In this document: positions 36,101-43,759 of the stretch, piece by piece
Layout of the letters: each line of letters begins with the position of its first letter
Position numbering within the stretch: position 1 is the first letter of the stretch
Assembly (NCBI GenBank): GCA_963804495.1
Contig: CAWDQN010000009.1
Span: forward strand, 124,001-188,000
Direction: 5' to 3'
Source of the DNA: Rhodovastum sp963804495
Lineage (GTDB): Bacteria > Pseudomonadota > Alphaproteobacteria > Acetobacterales > Acetobacteraceae
DNA: 64,000 bases
Notes under the pieces: model-generated
Database searches by the model: none
Seen by the model: the letters and a program-made list of their open reading frames with translations, nothing else
What the model was told of the DNA's origin: nothing
Position numbers and translations under genes: made by a program

Positions 36101-36304
36101 GCGGCGCTGCTGCCGCTGCTGTGGTCCGCCGACGTGGTCGGGGCCGAGATTCTGCATCCGGTGGCGGTGACCATCTTCGGCGGGCTGATCAGCTCCACCT
36201 TGCTCGACACCTTCACCACGCCCATGTTGTTCGAGCAGTTCGGCGTTCAGGCGCTTGACAAAATGATCGCGACCCATGCCCGTCTGGCGCACGAGACGTT
36301 CTGA
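33191..36304 (+). CDS. RND transporter, heavy-metal efflux (CzcA/CusA) type
   Basis: A 1037-residue inner-membrane pump with twelve helices and two large periplasmic loops, usual length. The N-terminal helix (RVFVLVTTFVLVVWG) is followed by PIELLPETRAPSVIIT. The proton-relay helix 4 has GLGQLVDNSVVNVEN, the D-x-x-V-V-x-x-E-N pattern of HME-type pumps, and helix 10-11 holds GFIAVTGVAVRNSLLKVSHF. RND pumps exchange protons for substrate; this subgroup often exports metal ions, yet the methionine triads of CusA are not obvious. A broader lipid or solute role remains possible given its neighbours. Confidence 0.88.
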   Translation: MFQAIVNFSLRQRVFVLVTTFVLVVWGGLVARDMPIELLPETRAPSVIITAEAGTLAAEEVEQLVSMPIEAVMNGMAGVTGVRSSSNAAVSFVEVMFATGTDPYRNRQLVNEKLTLVRERLPEGVVPMLAPPSTATGAIMILGVTGGEDPMKLREYADWVLRPRLLSVEGVSEVLEVGGEVRTYRFTPNPSMMEYMGITLADVERTLQAFGGNTSGGFADVHGTEFAIRNIGRTSSLDDMRSLVVSYREGVPVLLGQVGEVAFAARGKRGDGTFNGKPAVNIQIIRQPTANTVAVAERIEAALEEMQKSAPPGIVLGQISYNQADMIKEAIANVAHLLRDGVLAVALVLILFLASLRPTLISLVSIPISLVMTAVVFHLLDLSINNMTLGGIAIGLGQLVDNSVVNVENMLRRLGENRKLPRPESPIKVIGRASGEVRSGIVYATAIVMIVFIPLLAMPGQPGRLFAPMMIAYIVSMLASLVVSITVTPALASYAFPRMKSLDGEHGGRFANWLKRRNETALIWVLDRPRSTTTLAVLAVVASMATVPFMPRSFLPAFNEGNVYVGLLLDPGLSISESFKIGHMAEQILMTIPEVKAISRRSGRFDLDVDVDPVNDNEMPIRIRLDQGRSLRELQADIRARLAIFGADLEVSQFLIQRMESQDNMVRGDIVLKLFGRDLPTLRTLAGGFHDQMAHVKGLTDVVLEQQTYSPQARIAVDYGRAKLFGITPAQITDILAGFSNGRTVSQVIENGRHFDVTLRLADEDRTPEALSRLRIDTPAGPIPLSSFATLTSTYGPSRILREDGVRRIAVMANLDGSQDTAKVVQQVRDIVAKTALPVGYHVELQGDFRLGEQGRRVLAVLGPVAIALIFVVLQQRFRSTVLSLIIMGTIPLALVGSVTAIWIAGLDLNLAAIIGFIAVTGVAVRNSLLKVSHFINLHLHEDMPAGRELVLRGSSERLMPVLMTALAAGAALLPLLWSADVVGAEILHPVAVTIFGGLISSTLLDTFTTPMLFEQFGVQALDKMIATHARLAHETF

Positions 36305-36343
36305 GCCCACGCGACGTTCTGAGATCGGGAAAAGAGTATCACG

Positions 36344-36577
36344 ATGAGTTCACTGACCATGATCGTGCTGCTGACCGGAGGCATGGTCATCGCGGGCATC
36401 ACCTTCGATATCGCCGTGAACACGGCGCAGGACTGGTACCCGACGCTCTATGGCGATGCCGCGTGGAGCTACCGGGTCAAAAACTCACCGGCGCTGCGCG
36501 ATCTTGCGCGCGAGGAAGCGGGGATCGACCGCATCCTGCAGACCGACAATGTGGAACAGGACATGCCGCACCGGTGA
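36344..36577 (+). CDS. Small single-pass membrane protein in the RND operon
   Basis: A 77-residue protein with one N-terminal hydrophobic segment (about 5-22) and an acidic helical tail (SPALRDLAREEAGIDRILQTDN). GGGAAAAGAG lies upstream. Its stop overlaps the GTG start of the next gene (GTGA). Small single-pass proteins may regulate RND pumps, but that is analogy only. Confidence 0.65.
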   Translation: MSSLTMIVLLTGGMVIAGITFDIAVNTAQDWYPTLYGDAAWSYRVKNSPALRDLAREEAGIDRILQTDNVEQDMPHR

Positions 36578-37539
36578 CGGCGCGGCGGATCGTCCGGGCG
36601 GCGATATTGCTGGCGTGCCTGTCCTTCGGGGCAGGCCGGGCCGCTGCCATCGAAATACAGGCCTTCGTCGAGGATGCCATCGCCGCGCCACCCCCCCTTC
36701 TGGTGGGCGATTTTGCCTGGTCGTCGCGCGGGCGCGATGCCCTGCTGGGGGGGCTGTGCGCGCCGCGCGACGGGCCGGTACTGCGGGTGGCGCTGACGAC
36801 ACGCCCGCCAAGCCCCTGGCAGCGTGACATATGCGTGGACACGGCCGCGGCGGGGCTAACCGACCGGGTGATCGGCCGCCGGGTGCTGGTGGCGTTCGGC
36901 GGCGACTCGCCGCCGGTGCTGACCAGCGCGCTGCTTTACCGGGCGCTGACGGGCTTCGTCGTCGGCCCGCGGCACGACCTGCTGGAAAATCCGGCGCTGC
37001 GCTGGCGCGATCTCGATCCCGCCCTGCCCGATGCGCCGATCCGCGTGCTGGTGCCGCCGGATGGTTCGGCGGAGTCCCGTATCCTCACCGACATGGTGTT
37101 ACAGGCGGGCTGCCTCGCGGCGGGCGGGGCCGATCTGCCCGGCACGCCGGCCGACCGGTTGGCGTTGTGCACCGGGCTGCGCCGCGATTCGGCGGTGCTG
37201 CGCGCGCCGCCCGGCGGCCCCGTTTACCCGTGGCTGCACGGCGCCGGCCCGTCGGCCGTGGCGCTGGTCGGGCTGGACACGGTGGCCGCGGAGCCGGAGC
37301 TGCAAGGGGCGTTGCCGCTCGACGGGGTGGTGCCCCGCTTCACGAGCCTTGCCGACGGAACCTATCCGGCGACGCTGGCTGTTCACCTGCTGGTGCTGCA
37401 GGCCGGCGCGGCGGAGGCGGCGGCGAATGCGATCAGCGTGCTGACGGCGGAGAGCACCATCGGGCCGGGCGGCGCCCTGGCGCGGCACGGACTCGCGGCG
37501 CTGCCCGCCGCCGAGCGCGTTCGGCTGCGCGCGGAGTGA
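36574..37539 (+). CDS. PstS-like periplasmic binding protein
   Basis: A 321-residue exported protein, signal peptide residues 1-25 (ending A-A-A-I). The blocks LLYRALTGFVVGP, NPALRWRDLDPALPDAPIRVLVPP and DMVLQAGCLAAG follow the order and wording of the PstS/phosphate-binding-like family (COG0226), where a serine/threonine/glycine-rich loop cradles phosphate. The typical phosphate-loop TGSGxG is absent, so it probably binds something else or serves as a sensor. GTG start overlaps the previous stop by four bases. No Pst permease is present nearby. Confidence 0.6.
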   Translation: MTARRIVRAAILLACLSFGAGRAAAIEIQAFVEDAIAAPPPLLVGDFAWSSRGRDALLGGLCAPRDGPVLRVALTTRPPSPWQRDICVDTAAAGLTDRVIGRRVLVAFGGDSPPVLTSALLYRALTGFVVGPRHDLLENPALRWRDLDPALPDAPIRVLVPPDGSAESRILTDMVLQAGCLAAGGADLPGTPADRLALCTGLRRDSAVLRAPPGGPVYPWLHGAGPSAVALVGLDTVAAEPELQGALPLDGVVPRFTSLADGTYPATLAVHLLVLQAGAAEAAANAISVLTAESTIGPGGALARHGLAALPAAERVRLRAE

Positions 37540-37550
37540 CCGGTCCGCCG

Positions 37551-38690
37551 ATGTGCCCGCCGAAGCGCCCGGCTTTGCGGCGTTACACGCGCGCGGCGCG
37601 CGGTTTCGCCGCCGCCGCGGCGCTGTCGCTGCTGTTACCCGCCGCGGGATGGGCCGCCGCGTCCGGCGAGACCGTCAGCGGCGTTCTGGCGATCGCCGGC
37701 AAACTCGTGCCCCTGCCGCCCGGACGCTGGGTGGTCGCGGCAACAGGCGCGCAGCCCGCGGAGCCGGCGCAGGTGCCGTTCGGGGTGGTGCGCACCGCCA
37801 TTCTCCTGCTGCGCGACGGTGCGCTTGTGCGCGCGCTCATGGAAATCAACGCCAACGACATCAGCGTGCACGGCGGCTGGGCGGAGCCCTGCGGCCACGA
37901 TCCGATCCCGCCCACCGAGCGGCTGCGCTACCGCAGCCAGTATGATGCCTCATGTGCCGAGGTCGGGGCAACCGCCCTGGACGCCGCCGGTCCGCCCGCC
38001 TGGCAGGCGGCGCGGGCCGCTATCGAGCGGGACCGGCTGCAGCTGCCGCCGTCCATGCTGACCGCCACCGCGCTGTGCGCCGACCGGCAGGATTTCCTCG
38101 AGGTGCGGGTGCACCTGCGCGGCGAGCCCTGGGGGAGCGACGCCGGCCAGGCGCCGGCGCTGCTCGACTGGGCTGCCTCCTATGCGGCGATGCTGCAACA
38201 GGGGCTGTCGCGCCATCTCGACGGGCTGGTGGTGGATTGGCCCGGGCGGGCGGCGCTGCTACAGGAATCGCCGGTGCTGGAGCGACGCCTGCTGCGCATC
38301 GAGGCACTGCGTCGGGCCGGCGCCATCACGGTGCAGGAGGCTCGGGTGCAGGAAGCCGCCGTGGTTGAGGAGGCGCCCATGAGTGCGGCCGATCCGAACC
38401 CGCGTCGGTCGCTCTACACCCGGCTCAGCTCGCCGCTGATCAACTTCGGCACCGCCTACAGTGTCACCGGCAACGCCACCTTGTCGCTGGGCATCGCCGC
38501 CAGCGAGCATGTCGCCCGCCAGTTGCTGGTGACCGCCAACCAGACAAAATGGCGCGCGTTTGCGCGCGAAATGATGCCCGAGCCGGCACCGATGCCGGTG
38601 CTGGCGCATCTCGGCACCCCGGTGCCGGAGCCGGTGCCGCCGGGCTTGCTGGGCCGCGTGCGGGCCGCTTTGGCGGACTTGCAGAAATGA
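37551..38690 (+). CDS. Exported PLPPGxW-domain protein with DUF2061-like membrane tail (copy B)
   Basis: A 379-residue protein from ATG 37551; GTG 37536 overlapping the previous stop (GTGA) is an alternative. Signal peptide to about residue 37. VPLPPGRW at 53-60; Cys114 and Cys135 form the conserved pair 21 apart; PPAWQAARAAIE follows. The C terminus has LSSPLINFGTAYSVTGNATLSL and a second helix, as in DUF2061. Shares its layout with copies at 14751 and 38687. Encoded with the PstS-like protein and pump in one operon, it likely acts in the periplasm at the inner membrane. Confidence 0.62.
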   Translation: MCPPKRPALRRYTRAARGFAAAAALSLLLPAAGWAAASGETVSGVLAIAGKLVPLPPGRWVVAATGAQPAEPAQVPFGVVRTAILLLRDGALVRALMEINANDISVHGGWAEPCGHDPIPPTERLRYRSQYDASCAEVGATALDAAGPPAWQAARAAIERDRLQLPPSMLTATALCADRQDFLEVRVHLRGEPWGSDAGQAPALLDWAASYAAMLQQGLSRHLDGLVVDWPGRAALLQESPVLERRLLRIEALRRAGAITVQEARVQEAAVVEEAPMSAADPNPRRSLYTRLSSPLINFGTAYSVTGNATLSLGIAASEHVARQLLVTANQTKWRAFAREMMPEPAPMPVLAHLGTPVPEPVPPGLLGRVRAALADLQK

Positions 38691-39850
38691 GGACCGGCGC
38701 CGTTGCCCTTCCGTTGCTGGCAGGGCTGTTGCTGGCAGGGCTGTTGCTGGCTGGTCTGGCCGCCGGCGCCGCCCGGGCGCAAACCGCACCGATGCTGGAG
38801 ATCGGCGGCAAGCAGGTGCCGCTGACCACGGGTGGGTGGATCGCGGCCGGCGATGCCGCCGGACGGCTGGTGCCGGAGCTCAAGCTCGGCGGTTTCGGGC
38901 TCATCCGCAACCTGGTGCTGCTGCGGCCGGCGTTCGACGGGCACACGATTGCCGTCATGGCCGAGGTCAATGTCAACGAAATCGGCATCGACGACGGCTG
39001 GGGGCTGGCGGGCGATTGCGAAGCCAGCGCGGTGGCGGAATCGGCCATCGTGGTGCGCGGCGGGTGGGATGCGGCATGCTGGTTCGTCGCCGCGCGGGGG
39101 TGGGACTGGACGGCGGACATGCCGCCGGCCTGGCGTCAGGCGCAGGCGGTGGCGGCCCGGCGCATGCTCGCCTTGCCACACCGCACGCTCACCGTCGGGC
39201 TGCGGGTGGCCAACCGGCAAGACGTGATCGACCTGCGGTTTCATCTGCTGGAGACGGCGGATGCGCCCCAGCGCGAGGTCCTGGCGGAATGGGCCTCGGC
39301 CTCGCTGGGCCTGCTGACGGCGGGGCTGACGCACGGGCTGCCGGCAGGGCGAACCCTGCCGGCCTTCGACCTCGCGCCCTCGGCGCTTGCGGGCGCGGGG
39401 ATCGTGCAGGACCGCATCGCGCGGCTGCAGGCACTGGTCGCCGAGGGGGCGCTGAACGAGGAGGAAGCGCGCCGGCAGGAGACGGCGATTCGCGAGTCGG
39501 CGGCACGCGAGGGATCCTGGTCGTTCGATCCGGACACGATTGAGGGGTTTCGCTGGTTCGCCCTGCAGACCGGCTCGGCGTTGTCGGATGCGTCGCTGAC
39601 GTTCCTGTGGACGGCACAGTCGCTGCAGGCGGCGACGGTCACGCTGCTGCAGACCAGCCTGCGCTCGGCGCAAGCCTATTTCACCGGCGTGTTCTGGAAA
39701 CATGTCACCACGCCGGTGACGCGGGTGGACGCGGCGCGGGTAGTGGATTTCGCCTACGGCGGAACGGCGCAGGCGGTCGAACAGCGTCGGGCCGATCTGC
39801 TGCCGTGGCCCGATTCGCCTGCGGGCCGGCGCTCGGCCGCCGGGCGCTGA
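38687..39850 (+). CDS. Exported PLPPGxW-domain protein with DUF2061-like membrane tail (copy C)
   Basis: A 387-residue protein. The signal segment contains three near-identical LLAGL repeats. VPLTTGGW at 44-51, Cys111 and Cys131 as the conserved pair 20 apart, then PPAWRQAQAVAARR. A helical linker with LVAEGALNEEEARRQE precedes the DUF2061-like end (FRWFALQTGSALSDASLTFLW and LLQTSLRSAQAYFTGVFWKH). Start overlaps the stop of copy B (ATGA). B and C look like a tandem duplication that has diverged strongly. Last gene of the operon. Confidence 0.62.
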   Translation: MRTGAVALPLLAGLLLAGLLLAGLAAGAARAQTAPMLEIGGKQVPLTTGGWIAAGDAAGRLVPELKLGGFGLIRNLVLLRPAFDGHTIAVMAEVNVNEIGIDDGWGLAGDCEASAVAESAIVVRGGWDAACWFVAARGWDWTADMPPAWRQAQAVAARRMLALPHRTLTVGLRVANRQDVIDLRFHLLETADAPQREVLAEWASASLGLLTAGLTHGLPAGRTLPAFDLAPSALAGAGIVQDRIARLQALVAEGALNEEEARRQETAIRESAAREGSWSFDPDTIEGFRWFALQTGSALSDASLTFLWTAQSLQAATVTLLQTSLRSAQAYFTGVFWKHVTTPVTRVDAARVVDFAYGGTAQAVEQRRADLLPWPDSPAGRRSAAGR

Positions 39851-40048
39851 ACCACGGGCGAGGGGCGCTGCGCCGCGCCGCAACACCGTGTTTTGCAGGC
39901 AACAGTCCACCCGGAAACCACGGACGCGCGGCCGGGCCGGATCATTTGGGCCGCGATCCGCGGCGGCCCGCCCGGGGCGGCGGTTGAGCGACCCAGGAAA
40001 GGGATGCTAACATTTTTTTGACACGGGCGAAGGGCTGTTCAGCCGGGG

Positions 40049-41011
40049 GTGTCTCGCGACATGCGTTGGGCCTATACGGGATTGCTGCTACTGGTTTTCA
40101 TCTCACTTTTTGCCGTTCTGGCGACCTGGCCGGACGGTGCGGGCGAGCATGCGAGAACCGGTGTCTCGTTGGCCGAATTCCAAAGCGGACTGCGGATTGA
40201 CCGGCCTCGGCCGCCGGTCCAGGACGCGGTGGCTGAGACGCCCCGACAGGCGGCAGCGCCGGCCTTGCCGGCCGTACCGCCTGCCACACCGGTGGCAGCC
40301 GGACCAAGCGTGCCCGTGACCCTCGCCCAGCCGGCCGCACAGGGAGGTCGCGGCCCCCGGGAGGCCGGAAGGACCGACAGCACGGCGCTCGTGCCGGCGC
40401 CGCCGGCCGAAGAGCCGCGCACGGATCTCTCCACCCGGACGCCGCCGGTGGGCACTCTGGAGAACATTGTTGCGCTGGTGGCCACCGAGGCCGATCGGGG
40501 TCCGCTCCCCGGTCCGCAACCGACTGTCGCCGCGCCGGACCCGCCGGTTGCCGACCACGCTGCGACAACGGAAACCGGACCTTTGTCGCGGACAGCTCCG
40601 CCCGCGGCGCCGGAAGCGGCGCCAGTGACCGGACCCGTCCCGACGCAGCCGTCAGACCCGCTCCGCAGGGAGGTGTCCTTCCGAACCGCTGCGACCGGTC
40701 ATTACGTGGACCGCATTTCGATCCACTACCACATAGACGACCGGTCGCGGATGATCGCCCATTCCCTGCTGCTGAAACTCGAATCGGCCGGTCTCAGCCC
40801 GGTGGAAATGCACACCACCGCGCATGCTCTCCCGGCCTCCACGGTGCGCTATTTCGCCCCGCAGGACGCCGCCGTGGCCGCCTCGCTGGCCAGGGCGCTC
40901 GCATCCAATGCCAGCCCCTGGCGGGTGGAGGACTGCACCAGTTACCGGCATAAGCCAGAGCCCGGAACGGTTCAGCTCTGGCCGGCGACGGCCGAGCGAC
41001 ACGCCAAATGA
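40049..41011 (+). CDS. Membrane-anchored protein with LytR_C-like C-terminal domain
   Basis: A 320-residue protein: membrane anchor (about 6-27), a 190-residue Pro/Ala-rich periplasmic linker, and a C-terminal domain (about 220-300) with ISIHYHIDDRSRMIAHSLLLK, then STVRYFAPQDAAVAASLARAL, recalling the LytR C-terminal (LytR_C) or SPOR-like fold used to bind cell-wall or glycan ligands. Start GTG 40049 or ATG 40061. It stands between the RND operon and the glycosyltransferase gene, and a T-run lies about 30 bases before the start (40012-40020). Confidence 0.58.
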   Translation: MSRDMRWAYTGLLLLVFISLFAVLATWPDGAGEHARTGVSLAEFQSGLRIDRPRPPVQDAVAETPRQAAAPALPAVPPATPVAAGPSVPVTLAQPAAQGGRGPREAGRTDSTALVPAPPAEEPRTDLSTRTPPVGTLENIVALVATEADRGPLPGPQPTVAAPDPPVADHAATTETGPLSRTAPPAAPEAAPVTGPVPTQPSDPLRREVSFRTAATGHYVDRISIHYHIDDRSRMIAHSLLLKLESAGLSPVEMHTTAHALPASTVRYFAPQDAAVAASLARALASNASPWRVEDCTSYRHKPEPGTVQLWPATAERHAK

Positions 41012-41085
41012 CAGCGGGGCGCTGACGCCGGCACGATCCGCACCCGTCGCCACCGTTCCGCCCGGAGTTCACATAAGGACCCGAT

Positions 41086-42474
41086 TTGTCGGCTTTCGCG
41101 CCGTGTCCCGTCCCTGCCGCCGTGCCGGTCCCGGTCGGCGAGGTGTTCGCCATCGCGCAGGAATACATCGACGCCAACCGGCTGGACGCGGCCGACCGGA
41201 TGCTCGGCCATATCCTCGCCGCGGCGCCGGACCATGCGGAGGCGCTGCACGCGCGCGGCCTGATCGCCCTTCGGCGCGGCCGGATGCAGCAGGCGGTGAC
41301 GCTGATGGAGCGGGGCCTCGCCGCGGACCCCAGCAGGCCCCTGCACTGGCGCAACATCTCCGAGGCATACCGGCTGCTCGGCCGGCTGGACGACGCGCTG
41401 GCTTCGGCCCGGCGGGCGGTGACTCTGGACCCGGCCGATCCGCTCGGCCCGTTCAACCTGGCGATGGTGCTGTACGACCGGCTGGACCTGCCGGCCTGCA
41501 TCGCCGCGGCCAGGCATAGCCTGGACCTTCGGCCCAACCTGCCGCAGGCCCACATGAAAATGGCACAGGCCCTGTTGCTCACCGGGGAGCTGGAGCGCGC
41601 CTGGGAGCATTACGAGTGGCGCTACCAGATCCCCGGCGCGCCGCCGCTGATGCCGCCGACCGACCGCCCGCAATGGGACGGGCGGACCTTGCGCGGCGAG
41701 CGCCTGCTGCTGATCGGCGACCAGGGCTATGGCGATGTGCTGATGTTCGCCCGCTACATCCCCTGGGCGGCCACGCGAGCCGACAGCATCGTGCTGGCCT
41801 GCAGCCAGGAAATGGCGCCGACCCTGCGGCGCATGTTTCCGGCATTGCCGCTCGTCACCCAGTGGGACTGCACCCCGCCCTATGTCTGTTTCTGCCCGCT
41901 CTCGGGCCTGCCGCGACTGCACGGCACGACGCTGCAGACCATTCCGCCCCGCCTGCCGGCCTGCCAAGCCGATCCGGCGCTGGCGGCGGAATGGAAAGCC
42001 CGGCTGGACCGGGACATTCCGGCCGGGCTGCGGCGCGTGGGCATCGCCTGGGCCGGGCGGCCGACGCACAACAACGATCGCAACCGGTCCGTGCCGCTGA
42101 CCGATTTCGCGCCGCTCGGCGCGGTGGCTGGCGTCGCCCTGGTGTCGCTGCAAAAGGGTCCGCCGGCGGCGCAGGCGCAGCAGTGGCGGGGGCGGGCGAT
42201 GCTGCTCAACCTCGATGCCGGGATTCAGGGCTTCGAGGACACGGCGGCGATCATCGACGGGCTCGATCTGGTGATCTGCGTCGACACCGCGGTCGCGCAT
42301 CTGGCCGGGGTGATGAGCAAGCCGGCCTGGATCGTGCTGCCCTATGCGCCGGACTGGCGCTGGTTGACCGGGCGCTCCGACTCGCCCTGGTATCCCGGCC
42401 TGCGGTTGTTCCGCGCGCCCGGCCCGAAGCGGCTGGACGCGGCGATCACCGCCGCGGCCGCGGCGCTGGGGTAA
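41086..42474 (+). CDS. TPR protein with glycosyltransferase family 9-like domain
   Basis: A 462-residue cytoplasmic protein. Residues about 15-170 hold four TPR repeats (AADRMLGHILAAAPDHAEALHARG and following). Residues about 195-460 resemble a heptosyltransferase-like GT-B fold, with LLIGDQGYGDVLMFARY in the N half and VGIAWAGRPTHNND, IIDGLDLVICVDTAVAHLAG in the C half. Proteins of this layout often modify S-layer or flagellar proteins. TTG start with AAGGA nine bases upstream; no ATG fits. Followed by a full palindromic repeat before a convergent gene. Confidence 0.82.
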   Translation: MSAFAPCPVPAAVPVPVGEVFAIAQEYIDANRLDAADRMLGHILAAAPDHAEALHARGLIALRRGRMQQAVTLMERGLAADPSRPLHWRNISEAYRLLGRLDDALASARRAVTLDPADPLGPFNLAMVLYDRLDLPACIAAARHSLDLRPNLPQAHMKMAQALLLTGELERAWEHYEWRYQIPGAPPLMPPTDRPQWDGRTLRGERLLLIGDQGYGDVLMFARYIPWAATRADSIVLACSQEMAPTLRRMFPALPLVTQWDCTPPYVCFCPLSGLPRLHGTTLQTIPPRLPACQADPALAAEWKARLDRDIPAGLRRVGIAWAGRPTHNNDRNRSVPLTDFAPLGAVAGVALVSLQKGPPAAQAQQWRGRAMLLNLDAGIQGFEDTAAIIDGLDLVICVDTAVAHLAGVMSKPAWIVLPYAPDWRWLTGRSDSPWYPGLRLFRAPGPKRLDAAITAAAAALG

Positions 42475-42480
42475 GGAAGC

Positions 42481-42652
42481 AAGGCCAGGGGCTCTGCCCC
42501 TGGACCCCGCCAAGGGCCGGGAGGCCCTTGGAACCCATGACTTAAGACAGTTGCTCTCCTAGGGGGATGAGCAGGTGATCCGGTTCACTTCCTCACCTCC
42601 TCGGGGAGCAACTGTCTTAAGTAGCGGGGTCCAGGGCAGAGCCCCTGGCCTT
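42481..42652. repeat. Nested palindromic repeat, full copy 3
   Basis: The inner imperfect hairpin at 42540-42622 has outer 16 bases exactly complementary (ACTTAAGACAGTTGCT) and mismatches in the middle. Outer arms are AAGGCCAGGGGCTCTGCCCC and its near complement. It lies between convergent genes (stops at 42474 and 42674), the same setting as copy 2. Confidence 0.85.
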
Positions 42653-42673
42653 GCTTCCTTTTGCCGATCCCCC

Positions 42674-43543
42674 CTATCCCACCACCACCTGAATGCTAGC
42701 CCCGGCATCGCGCACCAGCACCGGCGTCATGCCGGCGGCGTCGCCGTCGGCCTGGGCGGGGACGCTGCCTTCGGCGCGGATTTCGATCTCCCGGCCGCGC
42801 AGCAGCGACAGGCAGGGCGCGTGCGGCAGCAGGTTCAGCGGCAAGGCGGCGCCGTAGCCCAGCGTGGCCAAGGTGCCGCCGGCGCCGAAAAGTGCCACGG
42901 TGAAGCCCGGGGCGCAGGGGCTGGCATCGGGCGCCAGCAGGAATGGGCCGCCATACAGGCGCCCCTTGCACACCACCACGCTCGCGGCCGGCAGTTCGGT
43001 CCCGTCGATGCGCACGCGCAGCGGCATGTAACTGTAGCGCACCGCCTCGCCCAGGGTTTGCAGCACGTAGGCGCCGCGGCCGAGCAGGCGCTTCAGCCGC
43101 AGCGGCAACTGGTGCACCACCTGCGCATCGAGGCCGGCGCCGAGCATCTGCACGAACAGCCTGGGGCCGGAGGCGGTCTCGGCGACGCCCGGCCAGAGCG
43201 GGCGGGTGCGGCCGAAGGCCAGCATGGAGGCGACCGCACGCGGCTGCATCGGCAGGCGGAGTTCATGGGCAAGCACATTGGCGGTGCCGAGCGGAATGAT
43301 GCCGAGCCGCGCCGGGGTGCCGAGCAGGCCGGCGGCGACCTCAGCCACCGTGCCGTCGCCGCCGGCGGCCACCACCAGCTCGACGCCGCCGCGCGCCGCC
43401 TCCTGCGCCAGTTCGGTGGCGTGACCGCGCCCATTTGTGCGCGCGAGATCGATCCGCACGCCGTTCTCGACCAGCACGTCGAGGACCCGCCAGAGCAACT
43501 GCGCGCGCCGGCGTCCGGCTGTGGGATTGAATACAACGATCAT
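42674..43543 (-). CDS. Diacylglycerol kinase-like lipid kinase
   Basis: A 289-residue DAGK catalytic-domain protein. IVVFNPTAGRRRA at the start, AAGGDGTVAEVAAGL (nucleotide-binding GGDGT), IPLGTANVLAHEL, and the C-terminal lobe. It would phosphorylate diacylglycerol or a related lipid (DgkB/YegS type) in the cytoplasm at the inner membrane. It is divergent from the PlcP-like gene, whose product releases diacylglycerol, so the pair can recycle it to phosphatidic acid. GGGGGTT precedes ATG 43543. Confidence 0.86.
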   Translation of the reverse strand: MIVVFNPTAGRRRAQLLWRVLDVLVENGVRIDLARTNGRGHATELAQEAARGGVELVVAAGGDGTVAEVAAGLLGTPARLGIIPLGTANVLAHELRLPMQPRAVASMLAFGRTRPLWPGVAETASGPRLFVQMLGAGLDAQVVHQLPLRLKRLLGRGAYVLQTLGEAVRYSYMPLRVRIDGTELPAASVVVCKGRLYGGPFLLAPDASPCAPGFTVALFGAGGTLATLGYGAALPLNLLPHAPCLSLLRGREIEIRAEGSVPAQADGDAAGMTPVLVRDAGASIQVVVG

Positions 43544-43638
43544 GATCGCGAACCCCCAATATGGCTGGGTCCGGTTGCGGTTGCGTGGCATCCAGGCGAC
43601 GCGGCGATGAAGTTAATAGTCCAGCCGGATGCCTGCCC

Positions 43639-43656
43639 GGGTCATCGAAGTTTCAC
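43639..43656 (+). promoter_or_regulatory. Possible Pho box
   Basis: Two seven-base units GGGTCAT and GTTTCAC separated by CGAA, giving the 11-base period of PhoB half-sites (consensus CTGTCAT-N4-CTGTCAT/C). Each unit matches about five of seven. It lies in the shared region between the divergent DAG kinase and PlcP-like genes. PhoB control is known for plcP-agt operons elsewhere, which is the main reason to take it seriously. Confidence 0.35.
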
Positions 43657-43701
43657 GTGCGTCACGGCCCCGCTTGCTGATCTGCTGCACTGCAACGCTT
43701 G

Positions 43702-43751
43702 ACCCCGGTCAGGATTCGCGACAATGGTTAACCCCGATCAGGATTTGCGAC
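43702..43751 (+). repeat. Two direct 21-base repeats before plcP
   Basis: ACCCCGGTCAGGATTCGCGAC at 43702-43722 and ACCCCGATCAGGATTTGCGAC at 43731-43751 differ at two positions and are 29 bases apart. Each carries an AGGAT ribosome-binding-like core. They may be operator repeats, a duplicated start region, or the remains of a mobile-element end. Confidence 0.85.
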
Positions 43752-43759
43752 GCGCATGA
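43724..43759 (+). other. Possible 11-codon leader ORF coupled to plcP
   Basis: ATG 43724, preceded by AGGATTCGCGACA, opens an 11-residue frame (MVNPDQDLRRA) whose TGA overlaps the plcP ATG (ATGA). It could be a chance product of the direct repeats or a translated leader peptide that couples to plcP. Confidence 0.25.

Noticed and set aside
16671..39850. Magnetosome gene cluster
   Set aside because: TPR, ParA-like and membrane proteins recall mam genes, but no MamE/O protease, CDF transporter (MamB/M), actin-like MamK or multiheme motif is present.
43702..43751. An insertion sequence at the plcP start
   Set aside because: Two short direct repeats only; no transposase, no terminal inverted repeats and no target duplication seen. 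Kept as direct repeats.
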